64,000 nucleotides of DNA, taken from NCBI GenBank assembly GCA_019347575.1, contig JAHWKY010000001.1, positions 186,001-250,000 of the forward strand. The letters run 5' to 3'. Made by a program: the position numbers and the translations under genes. Below the pieces are notes generated by a model. That model saw nothing but the letters and a program-made list of their open reading frames with translations. It was not told where the DNA came from and made no database searches. The stretch comes from Actinomycetota bacterium (GTDB taxonomy: Bacteria; Actinomycetota; Nitriliruptoria; Nitriliruptorales; Nitriliruptoraceae). Position 1 is the stretch's first letter. Each line of letters starts with the position of its first letter. Below are positions 7,557 through 15,904 of the stretch, in pieces.

Positions 7557-9071
7557 GTGGCCCAGGTCCGCGACTTCCTGCTGCCCGATCTCGGTGAGGG
7601 CCTCGAGGAGGGCGAGATCCTCGAGTGGCTCGTCGAGGTCGGCGAGACCATCGAGCTGAACCAGAACCTCGCCGTCATCGAGACCGCCAAGGCCGCCGTC
7701 GAGGTGCCCTCGCCGTTCGCAGGGAAGGTCGTCGAGCGTTTGGGGGAGCCCGGTGACACGCTGCAGGTCGGCGAGCCGATGGTGCGCATCGAGGTCACCG
7801 ACGTCGCCGGCGACGTGGACCTCGCTGATGTGGCGGCGGCGCCGGCCGAGGGTCTGGCGTCGGCCGAGGCCGCCGCGGTCGACGGGGGAGGGACGGGTGA
7901 CGAGGCGCCGGGTGGTGTCCACGGCGAGGTCGTTGACCGGTCCATCCTCGACGCCGACGAGGAGCCCCAGCCGCTGGTCGGCTACGGGCAGGGCAAGGGT
8001 GGCGCCACGCGTCGCCGTCGGCGGGGTGGCAAGCAGGGCGCCGGCGGCAACGGCCAGGCCTCGGACCAGGTCTCCCGTCAGACGCAGCTCGAGATCCCCG
8101 AGGGGAAGCCGCTGGCGAAGCCGCCCGTGCGCAAGCTCGCCAAGGACCTCGGCGTCGACCTCTACGACGTGTTCCCGGGGTCGGGACCGGACGGGATCAT
8201 CACGCGCGACGACGTGCACGCCGCTGCCTCCGCAGGTCCCGCCGCCCGGGAGGAAGCTCGTCCGGCCGAGGCCCGACCAGCCGCTCCCGCCGCTCCTGCC
8301 GCCCCGACCCCCGTGTTCCACGGGACCGCCGGCGAGAAGCCTGTGCCCGGCTTCCGCGGCCGCCAGCCGGGAGAGGTCGAGCCGATCCGCGGCATCCGCA
8401 AGCGCATCGTCGAGAAGATGGAGCTGTCCCGCCGCGACATCCCTGAGGCGACGACCTCACGCACCGCCGACGTGACGCGGCTGTGGGAGCTGCGCAAGGA
8501 GCTGACCGAGCAGGCCCGCGACGAGGGCTTCGACGTCAAGATCACCCCGTTCGCGCTCGTGATGCGCGCCGCGATCCTCGCGCTGCGTCGCTTCCCGACG
8601 TTGAACGCTCGCATCGACCGCGAGGCGGGCGAGATCGCCCTGCTCGAGCACATCAACCTCGGGGTCGCGGTCGACACCGACGCGGGGCTACTGGTCCCCA
8701 ACGTCAAGGACGCGCACACCAAGTCGACGCTGCAGCTCGCGCTCGAGCTACACGAACTCGCGGCCACCGCGCGTGCGGGCAAGCTCACCCCGGCTCAGCT
8801 CACCGGTGGCACGTTCACGGTGAACAACTACGGCGCGTTCGGCAACGACTTCGGCGACCCCATCATCAACCACCCGGAGGCGGGGATCCTGGGGGTCGGG
8901 GCGATGCGCGAGCGTCCGTGGGTCGTCGACGGTGAACTGGCGGTCCGGCGCGTGTGCACGTTCACGCTCGCGTTCGACCACCGCGTCTGCGACGGCGGTG
9001 AGGCGGGGCGGTTCGTCACCTACGTCGGTGACCTGTGCGAGAACCCCTCCCGCCTGCTGCTGCACACGTAG
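7557..9071 (+). CDS. pdhC: 2-oxoacid dehydrogenase E2 component, dihydrolipoyl acyltransferase
   Basis: Core acyltransferase (504 aa) of the complex. One N-terminal lipoyl domain (1-80) carries the modified lysine in IETAKAAVEVPSPFAG (Lys45). A charged linker follows, then the E1/E3-binding domain (KPPVRKLAKDLGVDLYDV, about 181-217) and an Ala/Pro-rich linker. The catalytic domain has TFTVNNYGAFG and the active-site DHRVCDGG (HxxxDG) near the C terminus. Downstream of E1 beta by 40 nt, it starts at a GTG with GAGGAGG-like bases in front. It transfers the acyl group from lipoamide to CoA. A single lipoyl domain is normal for this operon type. Confidence 0.95.
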   Translation: MAQVRDFLLPDLGEGLEEGEILEWLVEVGETIELNQNLAVIETAKAAVEVPSPFAGKVVERLGEPGDTLQVGEPMVRIEVTDVAGDVDLADVAAAPAEGLASAEAAAVDGGGTGDEAPGGVHGEVVDRSILDADEEPQPLVGYGQGKGGATRRRRRGGKQGAGGNGQASDQVSRQTQLEIPEGKPLAKPPVRKLAKDLGVDLYDVFPGSGPDGIITRDDVHAAASAGPAAREEARPAEARPAAPAAPAAPTPVFHGTAGEKPVPGFRGRQPGEVEPIRGIRKRIVEKMELSRRDIPEATTSRTADVTRLWELRKELTEQARDEGFDVKITPFALVMRAAILALRRFPTLNARIDREAGEIALLEHINLGVAVDTDAGLLVPNVKDAHTKSTLQLALELHELAATARAGKLTPAQLTGGTFTVNNYGAFGNDFGDPIINHPEAGILGVGAMRERPWVVDGELAVRRVCTFTLAFDHRVCDGGEAGRFVTYVGDLCENPSRLLLHT

Positions 9072-9104
9072 GCGGCCACCTCACCGGACCCGGAAGGATC
9101 ACCC

Positions 9105-10505
9105 GTGGCTCACGATGTGGTCGTCGTCGGCGGCGGACCCGGCGGGTACGCGGTCGCGTTCCGCGCCGCCGCCCGCGGGCTCGACGTCGCGCTGATCGAA
9201 TCCGCCAAGGTCGGCGGCACCTGCCTGCACCGCGGGTGCATCCCCTCCAAGGCGATCCTGCACGTCGCGGAGGTCATGGACGAGGTCAACCGCGCCGCGA
9301 CGCTCGGACTCGACCTGACCTTCAACGGCCTGAACGGCGAGGCGCTCGACCGCTTCCGCGGCGACGTCGTGTCCCAGATGCACCGCGGGCTGGAGGCCCT
9401 GGTGAAGCAGCGCTGCTCGGCTCTCCACGAGGGCCGGGGGCGGCTGGTCTCCGCGGGGGTCGTCGAGGTGACCGCGTCCGACGGGTCGGTCAGCCAGGTC
9501 GAGGGGCGCAACGTGGTGCTCGCCACCGGTTCGGTGCCGCGCTCGTTGCCGGGGATCGACATCGACGGCGAGGTCGTGCTGACCTCCGACCAGGCGCTGT
9601 GGTTCCTCGAGGCGCCCCAGCGCGCGGTGATCGTCGGGGCCGGGGCGATCGGGATGGAGTTCGCCTCGATGTGGCACCCCTTCGGTGCCGAGGTGACGGT
9701 CGTCGAGGCGCTCGACCGGGCGCTACCGCTCGAGGACGTCGACTCCTCCAAGGCGGTGCAGCGCGCGTTCAAGAAGAAGGGCATCGAGGTCCTGACCTCG
9801 GCGATGGTCGACAAGGTCGCGGTGGGTCAGACCGCGAGCGGGGCCGAGGCGACCGTCGAGGTGTCACTCGACGGCGGCTCACGCTCGATCGAGGCCGACG
9901 TCGTCCTCGTCGCCATCGGGCGCGCCCCGAACACCGCCGACACCGGGGCGGCCGAGCTCGGCATCCTCGACGACCGCGGCTTCGCCGTCACCGACGAGTA
10001 CGGGCGTACCTCCGTCGACGGCGTCTGGGCCGTCGGCGACGTGCTGCCGACGCTGGCGCTGGCCCACGCGGCGTTCAGCGAGGGCTTCGTCGTCGCCGAC
10101 GTCATCGCCGGCGAGCGGATCCAGCCGGTCGACTACGACCTGGTCCCGCGCGTCACCTACTGCCACCCCGAGGTCGCCTCGGTCGGGCTGACCGAGGAGG
10201 CAGCGCGGGAGCGGTTCGGGGACGAGGTCGAGACCACGACCTACAACCTCCGCGCCAACGCGCGCGCGATGATCGCCGGGGTCGACGGCCACGTGAAGCT
10301 CGTGACCCGGCGGGGCGGCGAGACCCTCGGGGTGCACATCGTCGGGCCCCACGCCACCGACCTCATCGCCGAGGCGACGATGGCGACGTACTGGGAGGCA
10401 CTCCCGGCCGAGGTCGCCGCCATCACCCACGCCCACCCCACCCTCTACGAGGCCATCGGCGAGGCCTTCCTGGCCGCGAGCGGCACCCCCTTCCACGGCC
10501 ATTGA
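9105..10505 (+). CDS. lpdA: Dihydrolipoyl dehydrogenase (E3)
   Basis: FAD- and NAD-dependent oxidoreductase (466 aa) that reoxidises dihydrolipoamide on E2. The FAD motif VVVGGGPGGYAVAF is at the N terminus and the redox disulfide is Cys40-Cys45 in GGTCLHRGCIPSK. The NAD motif is VIVGAGAIGMEFASMW, and the C-terminal acid-base pair sits in THAHPTLYEAIGEAF. It lies 33 nt after E2 and completes a full E1-E2-E3 operon. With its own lpd, the complex need not share E3 with other dehydrogenases. Confidence 0.96.
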   Translation: MAHDVVVVGGGPGGYAVAFRAAARGLDVALIESAKVGGTCLHRGCIPSKAILHVAEVMDEVNRAATLGLDLTFNGLNGEALDRFRGDVVSQMHRGLEALVKQRCSALHEGRGRLVSAGVVEVTASDGSVSQVEGRNVVLATGSVPRSLPGIDIDGEVVLTSDQALWFLEAPQRAVIVGAGAIGMEFASMWHPFGAEVTVVEALDRALPLEDVDSSKAVQRAFKKKGIEVLTSAMVDKVAVGQTASGAEATVEVSLDGGSRSIEADVVLVAIGRAPNTADTGAAELGILDDRGFAVTDEYGRTSVDGVWAVGDVLPTLALAHAAFSEGFVVADVIAGERIQPVDYDLVPRVTYCHPEVASVGLTEEAARERFGDEVETTTYNLRANARAMIAGVDGHVKLVTRRGGETLGVHIVGPHATDLIAEATMATYWEALPAEVAAITHAHPTLYEAIGEAFLAASGTPFHGH

Positions 10506-10564
10506 TGCCTGCTCGACCGATCGCGCGGTTCCGTCTCCCCGCGCGCCCGGAGAAGGTTGAATGC

Positions 10565-10587
10565 TTGAACCGGATGCTCCGGTTCAA
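10565..10587. terminator. 10-bp perfect hairpin after the E3 gene
   Basis: TTGAACCGGA (10565-10574) and TCCGGTTCAA (10578-10587) pair perfectly around a 3-nt TGC loop, 60 nt after the E3 stop and 25 nt before the next gene. It may end transcription of the dehydrogenase operon. It also sits close to the ribosome site of the following lipoprotein gene, so an operator or translational role is possible. No T-run follows. Confidence 0.5.
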
Positions 10588-10611
10588 CGGTTCGACCTAG
10601 GAGGGCACAGG

Positions 10612-11967
10612 GTGGCATGGCGTCTCGGCGCGATCTTGTCGGCGCTGGCGCTACTGGCCACGGGGTGCGGAGGCACCGGGGAGCCGGCCGACGCGAAGGA
10701 CGCGCTAATCGCCGCCCTCGAGGCGACGCTCAAGGACTCGTTCGCCTTCGAGGTCAGCGGCGAGCTGAGCCCGGCGTTCCGCGACGTCATCATCCGCGAC
10801 GACCCATCGGCTGGCGCGGGGCTCGCGATGGTCACCAGCGCGACGCTCACGGGACGCAGCGACGGCGAGGACGGGACGGTGGCGCTCGAGGCGCTCGGCA
10901 CGCGCCTCGGGGAACTGCGGTCGATCGGGGACGCCGACCTGTACCTGCAGGTCGACACGCAGACCATCGCCGGGATCAGCCAGGGCGGTTTCGACCCTGA
11001 CCACGCCGTCACCTCGATCGCCGAGTTGGCGCTGCCCCCCGACATCACCGCGTTCCTCGAAGCGGGAGTGCGGGGCGGTTGGATCGGGGTGCTCGGGATC
11101 GGCGACCTCGACCTCGCCGATATCGGAGCCGAGGGACTTGGGTTCCCGGTGGAGAGCTTCGGCGGAGACCTCGACCAGATCGACGAGGCCATCGAACGCA
11201 CCCGTGAACGCTTCTCCGACCCCGCTGTCGTGATCGGCGAGTTCACCACCGTGACCGTGACCGAGAGCGACGGGGCGGAGGTCTACGAGGTCGCCATCGA
11301 AGTGCACGCGCTGATCCGCGAGGCTGCCGAGATCGTCGGCGACCTCGCGGGCGACCCCGTCCCCGAGGAGGATGTGCAGCAGACAGTGGACCAGGCACCC
11401 GAACGGATCGAGGGCCTCGTCATCACGACCCGGGAGTCGCGCATCACTGGGGTGAGCTTCGACGTAGGCCGCGCCGCCACGGCGTTCCCTGACGCGCCGC
11501 CCGAGCTGCAGCCAGGAGCTGTCGTGATCGAGGTCGCGCTCGCCGACCACGGGGCAGCTGAGCCCGTCGACGCCCCGGATGACGCGGTCACCATCACCGC
11601 CGAGCAGCTCGTGGAGGTGTTCCTCAGCCTGTTCGGCGGGATGCTCGGACCGGAGCTGGGTGACGATCCGAGCGGTGCGCCCCCGGGACAGGCGGCGGTG
11701 GCGTCGGACGCGCGCAACCTCGCCATCGCGATGGAGACCTACTACACCGACCTCCAGACCTACACCGACGACCTCGACGCCCTCGTCGGGCAGGGAGCCG
11801 TGGTCGCTCCCGGGCACGCCGTGGCGATCTGCCTCTACGAGGACGGGCAGGCCTACGTGCTGTACGTCACCGATGGGCTGGGCAACGACATGTACTACGA
11901 CTCCGGCCAAGGTGGCATCATCGAGGGAACGGCCCCGACCGACCTGGGCTGCGAACCGACCCTCTAG
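10612..11967 (+). CDS. Lipoprotein with pilin-like C-terminal domain
   Basis: A 451-residue exported lipoprotein of unrecognised family. The lipobox LLATGC follows a short hydrophobic signal. Residues 25-340 form a beta-rich region that resembles the general layout of actinobacterial LppX/LprG-like lipoproteins (an N-terminal helix, then repeated strands ending in GLVITTRESRITGV), but I see no decisive motif. The last 90 residues (ARNLAIAMETYYTDLQTYTDDLDAL...MYYDSGQGGIIEG) strongly resemble the periplasmic half of type II/IV pseudopilins (helix end, Y-T-D, final YYDS-GG). GTG 10612 is chosen because AGGAGG lies eight bases upstream; an ATG at 10561 would fall in the hairpin and spoil the signal peptide. 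Function unknown. Confidence 0.75.
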   Translation: MAWRLGAILSALALLATGCGGTGEPADAKDALIAALEATLKDSFAFEVSGELSPAFRDVIIRDDPSAGAGLAMVTSATLTGRSDGEDGTVALEALGTRLGELRSIGDADLYLQVDTQTIAGISQGGFDPDHAVTSIAELALPPDITAFLEAGVRGGWIGVLGIGDLDLADIGAEGLGFPVESFGGDLDQIDEAIERTRERFSDPAVVIGEFTTVTVTESDGAEVYEVAIEVHALIREAAEIVGDLAGDPVPEEDVQQTVDQAPERIEGLVITTRESRITGVSFDVGRAATAFPDAPPELQPGAVVIEVALADHGAAEPVDAPDDAVTITAEQLVEVFLSLFGGMLGPELGDDPSGAPPGQAAVASDARNLAIAMETYYTDLQTYTDDLDALVGQGAVVAPGHAVAICLYEDGQAYVLYVTDGLGNDMYYDSGQGGIIEGTAPTDLGCEPTL

Positions 11968-11971
11968 ATCA

Positions 11972-13120
11972 CTAGCTCGGCAGCCCGAGGAGCCAGCGGA
12001 CGTTGCCGCCGTAGAGCTGCTCGCGGGCGCGCCCCGCGATGCCCGGGTTCGCCGCCTCGTAGGTCCCGAGTGGGTCGGCGATGCCCTCGGCGTGGGGCCA
12101 GTCGGAGCCGAACATGAACGTGTCGTCGCCCACGTCGGAGATGAGCCGCGCCGGCTGCTCGTAGGCGAGCGCCCCGACCCTCACCTGGCGCCGGAAGTAG
12201 TCCGAGTACGCGTGCGGCAGTTCGACAGGGGGCCGGCCCATCAGGGCGTTGAAGAAGCCCATGCCTCCATCGAGCATCAGCAGCCACTGCGGGACCCAGT
12301 GAGCGGTGAGCTCGATGACCGCGATCCGCAGGGACGGGTGCCGCTCGAGCACGCCGTAGACGATCAGGTCGGTGAGGGCGGCCGCAGGCGCGACCCACAG
12401 GAGCACGGTGTCGAGCAGGGAGTTCACCGGGTCGGTGTCGTCGCGGTACCACACCGGGTCCAGCGGCCGGCGGTGCGCCCCGACGTGGAACGTGACCGCG
12501 ACGTCGTGTTCCGCGAACGCGGCCCACACCGGGTCGAGCGAGGCGTCGTGCAGCGGCACGTCGTCGACGGGCGACGGGGCGACCATGGCCATCTTGATGC
12601 CCGCGTCGCCGAGCCGCTTCAGCTCGTCGATCACCCAGTCGCGGTCGCGGAGGGTGAGGTGCGCGACCGGGAACAGCCGCCCGGCGCCTTCCTGCGCGAC
12701 CTCCGTGGCCCAGCGGTTGTACGCGGTGAGGTTGGCGGTCAGCGCCGGGACGTCGGCGTTCAGCGTGCCCTCCCACAGCAGGCCGTGGTTGGGGAACAGC
12801 ACGCTGCCGTCGAGACCGTGCTCGTCCAGCCAGCCGACCCGTGCGCTGGGGTCGGTGTAGGCGGCGGGGAGCAGCTCGTCGTAACGGGCTTCGGCGGGTT
12901 CCCCCGCGCGTTGGCGGTTGCGCTGCTCGCCGAGCTCGGCGATCCGCCCGGGGTGCTGCACCTCGGCGAGGTGGATGCGCTCGCCGCGCCACGTGATCCA
13001 CGCGTAGCCCAGCTCGTCGTCCTCGATGGCGACCGCGTCGGAACGCGAGGCGGGGTCGATGCGGTCGGACCAGCAGTCCCGCGGCTCGTAGAGGTGGCTG
13101 TCGGCGTCGATGATGTCCAT
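11972..13120 (-). CDS. Amidohydrolase family protein (amidohydrolase_2)
   Basis: A 382-residue TIM-barrel metal hydrolase or decarboxylase. The first metal motif appears as IDADSHLYEP near the N terminus, a histidine in VTFHVGAHRRP in the middle, and the final metal-ligand/acid region in MFGSDWPHAEG. This arrangement matches the 2-amino-3-carboxymuconate decarboxylase-like/amidohydrolase_2 group, which hydrolyses or decarboxylates ring-derived acids. The substrate is not inferable. It is convergent with the lipoprotein gene with only 4 bp between stops. The ATG at 13120 is the only sensible start. Confidence 0.88.
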   Translation of the reverse strand: MDIIDADSHLYEPRDCWSDRIDPASRSDAVAIEDDELGYAWITWRGERIHLAEVQHPGRIAELGEQRNRQRAGEPAEARYDELLPAAYTDPSARVGWLDEHGLDGSVLFPNHGLLWEGTLNADVPALTANLTAYNRWATEVAQEGAGRLFPVAHLTLRDRDWVIDELKRLGDAGIKMAMVAPSPVDDVPLHDASLDPVWAAFAEHDVAVTFHVGAHRRPLDPVWYRDDTDPVNSLLDTVLLWVAPAAALTDLIVYGVLERHPSLRIAVIELTAHWVPQWLLMLDGGMGFFNALMGRPPVELPHAYSDYFRRQVRVGALAYEQPARLISDVGDDTFMFGSDWPHAEGIADPLGTYEAANPGIAGRAREQLYGGNVRWLLGLPS

Positions 13121-13151
13121 GACCGCCGAGCGTAGAGCCCCGTGCGGTCGG

Positions 13152-13310
13152 TCAGACGACGAGCTCGGGATGATCCTGGTCGTCGCCCTTACCGTACGCG
13201 GCGAAGGTCGCGGCCACGTGGGGGAGGCAGTCGGGGCAACAGAAGACGTGGACGCTGCGCTCCACGAGTTGATCGCCAGCGTCCTCGCCAGCGCAGATGG
13301 GGCAGGTCAC
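13152..13310 (-). CDS. Small zinc-ribbon protein (52 aa)
   Basis: A short gene that a length cutoff would miss. Reading from GTG 13310 the product starts MTCPICAGEDAGDQLV and contains VHVFCCPDCLPHV, giving a CPxC...CCPxC four-cysteine zinc ribbon, followed by an acidic tail ending DHPELVV. A GAGG lies six bases before this GTG; a TTG at 13325 would add five residues (MNEEA) but abuts its ribosome site. The third codon position is mostly G or C. It lies between the amidohydrolase (same strand) and the divergent polymerase gene. The fold suggests a zinc-binding or nucleic-acid/protein-binding accessory, but no function can be assigned. Confidence 0.65.
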   Translation of the reverse strand: MTCPICAGEDAGDQLVERSVHVFCCPDCLPHVAATFAAYGKGDDQDHPELVV

Positions 13311-13338
13311 AGCTTCCTCGTTCAACTCCTACACAGAA

Positions 13339-13352
13339 GGTACGTCGGTACC
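13339..13352. promoter_or_regulatory. Short palindrome in the divergent gap
   Basis: GGTAC-GTCG-GTACC at 13339-13352, with a further GTACGTAC 24 nt away, lies upstream of the zinc-ribbon gene and the divergent polymerase gene. Paired GTAC-containing palindromes in such a gap could be an operator. There is no other support. Confidence 0.25.
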
Positions 13353-13458
13353 CCACCACCTCGAAGTACGTACGACCCGCCTGCTTGGACACCGTTCGCG
13401 CCCTGACTGGCCCCACGGACGGGGCGCGGTAGCGTGGCGCCGGTCACGAGGAGGGTCC

Positions 13459-14466
13459 GTGTCGGGCTCCGAGGCGGTCGAGGTCGAGGTCGGTGCGCGC
13501 TCGGTGCGCATCTCGAGCCCCGACAAGCCCTACTTCCCCGAGGTCGGGGTCACCAAGCTCGACCTCGTCACCTACTACCTCGAGGTCGCGGAGGCACTGC
13601 TGCCCCACTGCCGCGATCGGCCGCTGAACCTCGAGCGCTACCCCAACGGTGTCGGTGGCAGCCAGTTCATGCAGAAGCGCATCCCCGACAACGCCCCGCC
13701 GTGGCTGCAGACGGTCGAGGTCACGTTCGGGTCGGGGCGCACCGCACGGGAGCTGTGCCCGGCCGGGATGGCGGAGGTCGTGTGGGCCACCAACCTCGGG
13801 GCGCTGAGCGTGCACCCGTGGGCTGTGAGACGCCCCGATCTCGCCCACCCGGACGAGCTACGGATCGACCTCGACCCCATGGAAGGGGTGGCGTTCGACG
13901 CGGTGCGACAGGCTGCGCTCGTGGTGAAGGAGGCGCTGGAGGACCACGGGCTCCGCGGGTTCCCCAAGACCTCGGGCTCACGGGGCATCCACGTGCTCGT
14001 CCGCGTCGCCCCGACCGACTTCGTGACGCTGCGTCGGGCCGCGGTCGCGCTGGCCCGCGACTGCGAGCGCCGCGCCCCGGACCTCGTCACCGCGTCGTGG
14101 TGGAAGGAGGAGCGCGGGCAGCGCGTCTTCCTCGACTACAACCAGAACCTGTGGGACCGCACGATGGCGTGCGCCTACTCGGTGCGCCCCGTACCCGAGG
14201 GCCGGGTCTCGATGCCAGTGGACTGGAGCGAGGTCGGGGCGGTGGAGCCCGACGCGTACACGGTCCTGACGGCGACGGAGGTCCTGGCGGAGCGGGGCGA
14301 TCCGATGGCCGAGCTCGATGCGAGCCTCTCGCCGCTCGACGGGCTGCTCGCGCTGGCCCAGGAGCACGAGGACGCCGGCATACCTGACGCCCCGTGGCCC
14401 CCCCACTTCCCCAAGGGCGCCCGCGAGCCCAAGCGTGTCCAACCGAGCCGCGCCGCGGACGACTGA
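13459..14466 (+). CDS. LigD-type DNA polymerase/primase domain protein
   Basis: A 335-residue stand-alone polymerase of the archaeo-eukaryotic primase fold, homologous to the polymerase domain of LigD and to the mycobacterial PolD proteins. The early strand (ISSPDKPYFPEVGVTKLDLVTYY) is diagnostic. The two metal aspartates are in LRIDLDPMEG, and the nucleotide-binding SGSRGIHVLV carries the SxGxH motif. Such enzymes add nucleotides or ribonucleotides at gaps and ends in non-homologous end joining or base-excision repair. GTG 13459 follows GAGGAGGG by five bases; the longer upstream frame is low-complexity. It faces the ligase gene 14844-15893 across a small reductase gene, a layout recalling the mycobacterial polD/ligC neighbourhood. 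No Ku gene is in the window. Confidence 0.9.
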   Translation: MSGSEAVEVEVGARSVRISSPDKPYFPEVGVTKLDLVTYYLEVAEALLPHCRDRPLNLERYPNGVGGSQFMQKRIPDNAPPWLQTVEVTFGSGRTARELCPAGMAEVVWATNLGALSVHPWAVRRPDLAHPDELRIDLDPMEGVAFDAVRQAALVVKEALEDHGLRGFPKTSGSRGIHVLVRVAPTDFVTLRRAAVALARDCERRAPDLVTASWWKEERGQRVFLDYNQNLWDRTMACAYSVRPVPEGRVSMPVDWSEVGAVEPDAYTVLTATEVLAERGDPMAELDASLSPLDGLLALAQEHEDAGIPDAPWPPHFPKGAREPKRVQPSRAADD

Positions 14467-14478
14467 CCCGGAGAGACG

Positions 14479-14847
14479 TCAGGGGCGGTCGAGGTCGATG
14501 GCGACGGGGAGGGCGTGGTCGCGCCAGTGGTCGAGGTCGCCGTCCTGGCGCGGGGCGTACTTGGCGTGGACGAGGTTGCGGGCGAGCACGTCCTCCCGCT
14601 CCCGCTCGACCACCCGGGCACGCCCGCGGTAAGCGACCTCGCCGATGCGGATGGTGACCTCGGCGTGAGTGATGAGGTTGCGGACCCAGTCGCTGTCCTC
14701 GCCTCCTCCGGACAGCAGGTAGACCGTCATCCCGCGCAGGGCGAACCAGATCTCGATCGTGTGCGGGACGCCGGTCACCCGCCCCGCGGTGGTCAGGTAC
14801 GCGAACGGCTCCTCCGCCCGCGCCGCCAGCTCGCTCTCCGCGCTCAT
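14479..14847 (-). CDS. F420-dependent nitroreductase/quinone-reductase-like (DDN family)
   Basis: A 122-residue split beta-barrel protein. The segment TTAGRVTGVPHTIEIWFALRGMTVYLLSG...DWVRNLITHAEVTIRIGE is characteristic of deazaflavin-dependent nitroreductases, in which the R-x-S/T-G-x-P loop binds F420. The enzyme probably reduces quinones or other electrophiles with reduced F420; the substrate is unknown. Its ATG overlaps the ligase TGA by four bases (ATGA), so it is cotranslated with the ligase. Whether that reflects a shared role or just dense packing is unclear. Confidence 0.8.
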   Translation of the reverse strand: MSAESELAARAEEPFAYLTTAGRVTGVPHTIEIWFALRGMTVYLLSGGGEDSDWVRNLITHAEVTIRIGEVAYRGRARVVEREREDVLARNLVHAKYAPRQDGDLDHWRDHALPVAIDLDRP

Positions 14848-15893
14848 GAGCCGAACACCGTCGCGATGACCTCCGGCGTCGGCACCTCGAGCTGGTCGTA
14901 GGTGCAGTGCTCGGGATCCTTGTCGACGCGGAAGCGCAGCAGCCGCGCGGTGTGCCGGAAGCGGTCGTTCTCGAGCTTCTCGTAGGCGACCTCGGCGACG
15001 AGTTCGGGGCGCAGCGCCTCCCAGCTGGTGTCCTTGGCGGCGTTCCAGCGGTTGCCGCCGCGGGGCGTGATGTCGGTGCCGTCCTGGAAGATCCAGGGGT
15101 GGTCCTCCTCGGCGTCCTCGCGGTACGGGGCGACGACGTCGACCAGCTCCCGGCGGAGGTCGGCCTTGAAGCTCGAGGCGACGCCGACGTGACGGAGGTA
15201 GCCGTCGTCGGCGTAGAGGCCGAGCATCAGCGACCCGATGCCGTCGCCGTCCTTGTGGAAGCGGAACCCCCCGACCACGCAGTCCGCGGTGCGCTGGTGC
15301 TTGACCTTGAACTGCGTGCGCTTCCCCGGCTCGTAGATCCCTGTGAGCGGCTTCGCGATCACGCCGTCGAGACCGGCGCCCTCGAACTCGCTGAACCAGC
15401 GCTGACCCTCGTCGGGGTCCAAGGTGGCCGGTGTGAGGTGCACGGGGCGGCTCGCGCTCGACACCGCGTCCTCGAGCAGGGCGCGCCGCTCGCGCATCGG
15501 GGCGCCGAGGAGGGGTCGATCGTCCAGGGCGAGCAGATCGAACGCGACGAAGCTCGCCGGGGTCTGCTCGGCCAGCATCGCGACCCGCGACTCGGCCGGG
15601 TGGATGCGTTGCTGGAGCGCGTCGAAGTCCAGCGCCCCGCCCGTCGCCACGACCACCTCACCGTCCACGACGACCCGCTCGGGCAGGTTCGCGGCGAGCG
15701 GCGCCTCCAGCTCGGGGAAGTAGCGCAGCAACGGCCGCTGGTTGCGCGACTGCAGGTACACGTCGTCGCCGTCGCGGAACACGATGCAGCGGAAGCCGTC
15801 CCACTTGGGCTCGTAGAGCAGCTCCCCGGTCGGGAAGGAGCGCACGAGCTTGGCCAGCATCGGCTCGATCGGTGGCGTGACGGGCAGGTCCAT
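14844..15893 (-). CDS. ligC: ATP-dependent DNA ligase, LigC type
   Basis: A 349-residue ligase that seals nicks using ATP. Motif I is EPKWDGFR with adenylated Lys30, followed by VVDGEVVV (motif III region), LDGVIAKPL (motif IV) and TQFKVKHQRTADCVVGG (motif V). A C-terminal OB domain spans about 215-349. The size and absence of polymerase or nuclease domains fit the LigC class, the backup ligase that in mycobacteria supports Ku-dependent joining and excision repair. The ATG at 15893 is followed by the normal short N terminus (PIEPMLAKLV). It is read toward the polymerase gene, with which it probably acts. Confidence 0.95.
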   Translation of the reverse strand: MDLPVTPPIEPMLAKLVRSFPTGELLYEPKWDGFRCIVFRDGDDVYLQSRNQRPLLRYFPELEAPLAANLPERVVVDGEVVVATGGALDFDALQQRIHPAESRVAMLAEQTPASFVAFDLLALDDRPLLGAPMRERRALLEDAVSSASRPVHLTPATLDPDEGQRWFSEFEGAGLDGVIAKPLTGIYEPGKRTQFKVKHQRTADCVVGGFRFHKDGDGIGSLMLGLYADDGYLRHVGVASSFKADLRRELVDVVAPYREDAEEDHPWIFQDGTDITPRGGNRWNAAKDTSWEALRPELVAEVAYEKLENDRFRHTARLLRFRVDKDPEHCTYDQLEVPTPEVIATVFGS

Positions 15894-15904
15894 GGCTCGC
15901 CAGG

